Origin: JAAFJT01 sp043744275
GTDB lineage: Bacteria; Bacteroidota; Bacteroidia; Chitinophagales; Saprospiraceae
Direction of reading: 5' to 3'
NCBI GenBank assembly: GCA_043744275.1
Contig: JAYTUY010000315.1
Location: forward strand, 1-9,965
Length of the DNA stretch: 9,965 bases
Part shown: one piece after another, positions 6,991-9,965 of the stretch
Numbering within the stretch: the stretch's first letter is position 1
How the letters are laid out: each line of letters starts with the position of its first letter
Program-made: the position numbers and the translations under genes
The notes under the pieces: model-generated
The model's database searches: none
Told to the model about the DNA's origin: nothing
The model's input: only the letters and a program-made list of their open reading frames with translations

Positions 6991-7021
6991 CAAATGTAAA
7001 AAATAGATTTTATAAGTTCAA
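6991..7021 (-). promoter_or_regulatory. Promoter of the DUF2795-type gene
   Basis: On the minus strand TACATTTG (6998 down to 6991) fits TAnnTTTG, and TTG (7021 down to 7019) stands 20 bases before it, the ideal Bacteroidota spacing. The -33 box is one base from an ACTGAGGGGGT copy (7023-7033). Confidence 0.7.
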
Positions 7022-7038
7022 TACTGAGGGGGTAAAAT

Positions 7039-8103
7039 TTAAATAATTAACATGGCATCGCCATAACTATAAAAGCGATAGCCTTCTTTTATTGCTTGCT
7101 GATAAGCTTCCATCACTAAATCGTACCCACCAAATGCAGCTGCCATAATTAATAAGCTGGACTTTGGCAAGTGAAAATTAGTGACCATTGCATTGGCTAC
7201 ACTAAAATCGTAGGGCGGGAAGATGAATTTATTTGTCCAACCTTCTGCCGCTTTTAAATGCCCCAACGATGATACCGACGACTCCACCGTCCGCATAACA
7301 GTAGTGCCTACAGCACATATTTTCCTATTTTTTTCTTTCGCAGCATTCACAACTTGCACAGCTTGGTCAGTGATTTTGAAATATTCAGCTTCCATTTTAT
7401 GCTTAGACAAATCTTCAACATCTATTTGACGGAAAGTACCCAAACCAATATGCAAGGTAACTTCCGCAAAATTAATGCCTTTCAATTCAAGACGCTTCAT
7501 CAATTCTCGGCTAAAGTGCAAGCCAGCAGTTGGTGCAGCTACAGCACCACTTTCTTTAGCATAAACAGTTTGGTAACGTTCTTTATCCGTTTCATCAGGC
7601 TCGCGACCGATGTATTTTGGTAGTGGCGTATTGCCTAAATATACTAAATCTTTTTGAAATTCCTCCTCTGTGCCATCATATAAAAAGCGAATGGTTCTAC
7701 CGCGTGAAGTTGTGTTGTCCACAACTTCTGCTACGAGCACTTCATTGCCTTTTTTATCTTCAAAATACAATTTATTGCCAACTCGAATTTTACGAGCGGG
7801 ATCAACCAAGACATCCCAAAGTCTGGCTTCGCGATTCAACTCACGCAGTAAAAAGACTTCTATAAGTGAACCCGTTTTTTCTTTTTTTCCAAATAAACGA
7901 GCAGGAAAAACCTTAGTATTATTGAAAATCATTACATCTTCATCGTTGAAATAGCCGAGCATATCTTTAAAGATTTTATGCTCTATTTTTCCAGTTTCAC
8001 GATTCAACACCATCAAACGACTTTCATCACGATTGGGGGTAGGATACTGTGCAATAAATTTTTTATCTAAATCGAAGTTAAAATTTGAGAGTTTTGTCCT
8101 CAT
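7039..8103 (-). CDS. queA: S-adenosylmethionine:tRNA ribosyltransferase-isomerase QueA
   Basis: 354 residues, normal QueA length. It transfers and isomerises the ribosyl part of S-adenosylmethionine onto 7-aminomethyl-7-deazaguanine in tRNA, giving epoxyqueuosine at position 34 of GUN-anticodon tRNAs (cytoplasm). Family blocks in order: NNTKVFPARL at 61-70, APTAGLHF at 190-197, TLHIGLGTF at 216-224, GTTVMRTVE at 266-274, TNFHLPKSSL at 308-317 and YRFYSYGDAMLI at 342-353. No other queuosine gene is in the window. It begins about 70 bases after a TAnnTTTG promoter and no clear terminator is seen before the next minus-strand gene, so read-through into it is possible. Confidence 0.97.
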   Translation of the reverse strand: MRTKLSNFNFDLDKKFIAQYPTPNRDESRLMVLNRETGKIEHKIFKDMLGYFNDEDVMIFNNTKVFPARLFGKKEKTGSLIEVFLLRELNREARLWDVLVDPARKIRVGNKLYFEDKKGNEVLVAEVVDNTTSRGRTIRFLYDGTEEEFQKDLVYLGNTPLPKYIGREPDETDKERYQTVYAKESGAVAAPTAGLHFSRELMKRLELKGINFAEVTLHIGLGTFRQIDVEDLSKHKMEAEYFKITDQAVQVVNAAKEKNRKICAVGTTVMRTVESSVSSLGHLKAAEGWTNKFIFPPYDFSVANAMVTNFHLPKSSLLIMAAAFGGYDLVMEAYQQAIKEGYRFYSYGDAMLII

Positions 8104-8173
8104 GCGTTTTTATTAATTTCTTTTATATTCGTTTGATTATCAATGATTTATGCGATTTTTTTAAAATTGCCTG

Positions 8174-8208
8174 CAAAAGTACATTTTTTTAAAATGAACT
8201 TCACAAAA
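8174..8208 (-). promoter_or_regulatory. Promoter of queA
   Basis: On the minus strand TACTTTTG (8181 down to 8174) fits TAnnTTTG and is followed by CAG, as is common for these boxes. TTTTG at 8208-8204 could be the -33 element, with a spacer of 22, slightly long. Leader about 60-65 bases. Confidence 0.6.
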
Positions 8209-8353
8209 TAAAATATCGTTTTTTGAAAAATATTTTGAAAAATTAGAATAATTATATAAAGGCTTCAACAACTGGATATAATTATTGTAGTAAAATACGT
8301 ACCCCTCAGTATAAGACGCCTATTTACTTATTGGTTACCTTTTTTTTATTAAT

Positions 8354-8370
8354 ACGCATAATATATGCGT
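8354..8370. repeat. Perfect 17-base inverted repeat, possible operator
   Basis: ACGCATA (8354-8360) and TATGCGT (8364-8370) are exact inverse copies around ATA. It is about 105 bases before the permease start and lacks a following T run, so it fits a dimeric regulator site better than a terminator. The regulator is unknown. Confidence 0.4.
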
Positions 8371-8447
8371 CTTTGCAGATAAAAACGCAATATTCATCTA
8401 TAAGTTTCTAAGAATCATCGCCAGTGCATTAATTTTGATTGCTCAGG

Positions 8448-8455
8448 TATTTTTG
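8448..8455 (+). promoter_or_regulatory. Weak -7 box match before the permease gene
   Basis: TATTTTTG fits TAnnTTTG and lies 20 bases before the start codon, which would leave a very short leader. No -33 TTG is found at the right distance, and the T-rich sequence makes a chance match likely. Confidence 0.25.
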
Positions 8456-8475
8456 AACTATAACAATCTAATGCC

Positions 8476-9717
8476 ATGTATGTTTTAAAAGAAAGTTTTT
8501 TACAAGCCTTCCATCAGTTGATGGCTAATAAATTGCGGAGTTTTCTATCCTTGCTCGGCATTATGATAGGCATTTTTTGCATTATTGCTGTAAAAAGTGC
8601 TATTAATTCTCTTGAAGACAATGTGCGTCGGAGTTTTGACAAACTCGGCAACGATGTGGTATATGTCACCAAGTTGCCCTGGAATGAAGACCCCGATGAA
8701 AATTATTGGAAATATGCTCGCCGCCCGACTCCTGGTTTTAATGAGTATAAAACGATGGCAGACAATCTCGAAACGGCTAAATTAGTCACTTATTCGTTTT
8801 TTACAGGTAGAAAAACGGTCAAATATGGCAATAATAATATCGAAGGGGCTTTGTGCGTAGCTGTGACGAGCGATTATGACGAATTTCACAATCTTGAATA
8901 TGCTTCAGGTCGTTTTTTTTCAGCTTCTGAATACAATAATGGCATGAATCGCGTCATCTTAGGCTTTAAAGTGGCGGCAGAATTATTTGGTGAAATTGAT
9001 CCGATTGGTCGTGAAATTAAATTTATGGGACGCAAAATGCAAGTGGTGGGTGTATTAAAGGAATCGGGTAAAGATTTATTAAAAATATACAATTATGACA
9101 ATCTCGTGCTCATTTCGTTTGAATTGGCGAGGTCAATTATGAATGTCAAAACCAATTTTGCTTGGGCTGGCAATCTACAAGTAAAAGCGGCGGAGGGCGT
9201 GAGCGAAACGCAGTTGAAAGATGACATTACTATCAATATGAGAAAATTACATTATCTCAAACCCAAAGAGCAAAATGATTTTTCGATGAATTCAGCGTCC
9301 ATGTTTGCTGATGAAATCAATGGCGTTTTTGCAGCTTTGAATGGTGCGGGTTACGTGATAGGCGGCTTTGCACTTTTAGTTGGCATTTTCAGCGTGGCGA
9401 ATATCATGTTCGTTTCTGTTAAAGAAAGGACAAATGTTATAGGTATCAAAAAAGCATTGGGAGCGAAACAATGGGTTATTTTGCTTGAATTTTTGATAGA
9501 ATCCATCGTTTTATGTGTTGTTGGCGGTATTTTCGGCTTAGTGATGGTGTGGTTGGCGTTGAAAGGCATGACCGCTATCAGCGATTTTGAAATGTATATT
9601 TCCTTCGGCAATATGGTGACGACGCTTATTTTAGCGGTGATTGCTGGAGTTATCGCTGGTTTTATACCTGCTTTGCAAGCGTCTAAAATGGATCCTGTTG
9701 AGGCTATTAGAGCTTAA
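8476..9717 (+). CDS. MacB/FtsX-type ABC transporter permease
   Basis: 413 residues. A first membrane helix at about 22-42 (NKLRSFLSLLGIMIGIF, the usual MacB-type start), a large extracytoplasmic domain (about 45-285, MacB core type), then three helices at about 292-314, 333-358 and 378-402. VKERTNVIGIKKALGAK (315-331) is the conserved cytoplasmic coupling loop and the end MDPVEAIRA is the typical closing motif. Members work with a separate ATPase, and often a membrane-fusion protein, to export lipoproteins, peptides or drugs or to pass mechanical signals. Neither partner gene is in the window on either side, so the ATPase must lie elsewhere. The transported substrate cannot be named. The start is the ATG next to the first helix. 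Confidence 0.93.
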   Translation: MYVLKESFLQAFHQLMANKLRSFLSLLGIMIGIFCIIAVKSAINSLEDNVRRSFDKLGNDVVYVTKLPWNEDPDENYWKYARRPTPGFNEYKTMADNLETAKLVTYSFFTGRKTVKYGNNNIEGALCVAVTSDYDEFHNLEYASGRFFSASEYNNGMNRVILGFKVAAELFGEIDPIGREIKFMGRKMQVVGVLKESGKDLLKIYNYDNLVLISFELARSIMNVKTNFAWAGNLQVKAAEGVSETQLKDDITINMRKLHYLKPKEQNDFSMNSASMFADEINGVFAALNGAGYVIGGFALLVGIFSVANIMFVSVKERTNVIGIKKALGAKQWVILLEFLIESIVLCVVGGIFGLVMVWLALKGMTAISDFEMYISFGNMVTTLILAVIAGVIAGFIPALQASKMDPVEAIRA

Positions 9718-9732
9718 AGTTTTTAAATATTA

Positions 9733-9771
9733 AAATGTAAAACCGCAAAATTTTAAATGTAAAATGTAAAA
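9733..9771. repeat. Repeated AAATGTAAAA words after the permease gene
   Basis: AAATGTAAAA occurs at 9733-9742, 9755-9764 and 9762-9771; the last two overlap as a tandem 7-base unit (AAATGTA). The region 9718-9890 otherwise shows only AT-rich sequence with no gene. Confidence 0.6.
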
Positions 9772-9894
9772 ATCGTCAAAATTCTTGAAAGTAGTTTTTT
9801 GACTGAGTAGTACGTTTTATATGTTTTTAGAATTTAAATTTTATGTAAAATATTGATTTTCAATGCGTTACAACTTTACGAGGGTTTTAAAACC

Positions 9895-9920
9895 GTGTCG
9901 ACTACGCACAAGTTCTTTGA
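9895..9920 (+). promoter_or_regulatory. boxB-boxA-like antitermination leader, probably of an rRNA operon
   Basis: GTTCTTTGA (9912-9920) resembles the bacterial rrn boxA (pyrimidine-rich YTCTTTRA) and the sequence found before 16S genes in Bacteroidota. Directly before it GTG-CG (9895-9900, one bulged T) pairs with CGCAC (9905-9909) around ACTA, in the place of a boxB hairpin. NusB/S10 would bind boxA in the RNA. The 16S gene itself would lie past the window end; nothing of it is seen. Confidence 0.4.
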
Positions 9921-9965
9921 AATAATGATTATATGAATTATCTTAGTTGGATGTTTACAGAACTA

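Larger units (their letters stand above)
1748..8310. repeat. Dispersed G-rich word ACTGAGGGG(G)T, ten copies
   Basis: Exact ACTGAGGGGT at 1748-1757, 2415-2424, 2960-2969, 3957-3966 and 5644-5653 on the plus strand and at 4699-4708 and 8301-8310 on the minus strand. ACTGAGGGGGT (one more G) at 3207-3217 and 7023-7033; ACTGAGGGG followed by three more G at 4922-4933. In eight of ten copies the base before is T. Eight copies are inside five different genes and two are intergenic. A degenerate copy is at 6548-6558. No copy was found before 1748 or after 8310, nor inside queA or the permease gene. Confidence 0.9.
8104..8475. other. Divergent intergenic region between queA and the permease gene
   Basis: 372 bases without a credible coding frame. 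It holds the queA promoter (8174-8208, minus), a minus-strand ACTGAGGGGT copy (8301-8310), a perfect inverted repeat (8354-8370) and a weak plus-strand -7 match before the permease gene (8448-8455). Confidence 0.6.

Noticed and set aside
7223..7954. Four plus-strand frames inside queA
   Set aside because: They run antisense to a clear queA gene and show no family features.
9775..9803. GTCAAAA/TTTTGAC stem after the permease gene as terminator
   Set aside because: Long loop, weak stem and no T run after it.
9802..9810. ACTGAGTAG as a further copy of the G-rich word
   Set aside because: Only the first six bases fit; the G run is missing.
9883..9894. Palindrome GGTTTTAAAACC
   Set aside because: Short and AT-rich in the middle; no further support for a binding site or terminator.
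1..9965. CRISPR arrays, tRNA genes, insertion sequences or phage genes
   Set aside because: No regularly spaced repeats, cloverleaf sequences, transposase or phage proteins were seen.

Overview
The window looks like chromosomal DNA of a low-GC member of the Bacteroidota; the order cannot be fixed by eye. Evidence: several Bacteroidota-type promoters (a -33 TTG/TTTG and a -7 TAnnTTTG box) placed sensibly before genes, no strong Shine-Dalgarno sequences, a DUF2795-type small acidic protein, and a queA gene of ordinary form.

Layout. 1-474 has no gene but carries a good promoter followed by a hairpin. 475-2015 is a two-gene unit: a stand-alone response-regulator receiver protein, then a polyprenyl-phosphate sugar-phosphotransferase whose N-terminus is a degenerate receiver domain. 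It closes at a strong intrinsic terminator (2049-2077). A new transcription unit starts at the promoter at 2101 and runs to a bidirectional terminator at 6564-6603. It holds a GT2 glycosyltransferase, a second, synthase-like GT2 enzyme with a QRSRW motif that is split by a -1 frameshift in a run of seven T, an SGNH/GDSL hydrolase coupled to it by a TAATG overlap, and an MBOAT acyltransferase. On the minus strand follow a DUF2795-type small protein and queA, each with its own promoter. On the plus strand 8476-9717 encodes a MacB/FtsX-type permease without an ATPase beside it. The last 70 bases hold a boxB-boxA-like leader that suggests an rRNA operon just past the end.

How the genes fit together. 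The sugar-phosphotransferase would start a glycan on undecaprenyl phosphate, the GT2 enzymes would extend or polymerise it, and the MBOAT plus SGNH pair would O-acylate it or edit its acyl groups. The receiver protein and the pseudo-receiver suggest signal input at the priming step. This is inferred from families and gene order.

Most striking signal. A G-rich word, ACTGAGGGG (usually with T before it and a T after the G-run), occurs ten times between 1748 and 8310, eight on the plus strand and two on the minus. Eight copies lie inside five genes, where they are read as Leu-Arg-Gly, Thr-Glu-Gly or Pro-Leu-Ser. No single protein motif explains that, so it looks like a DNA-level signal of the uptake-sequence, Chi-like or other genome-wide recognition type. 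I know of no such described word in Bacteroidota.
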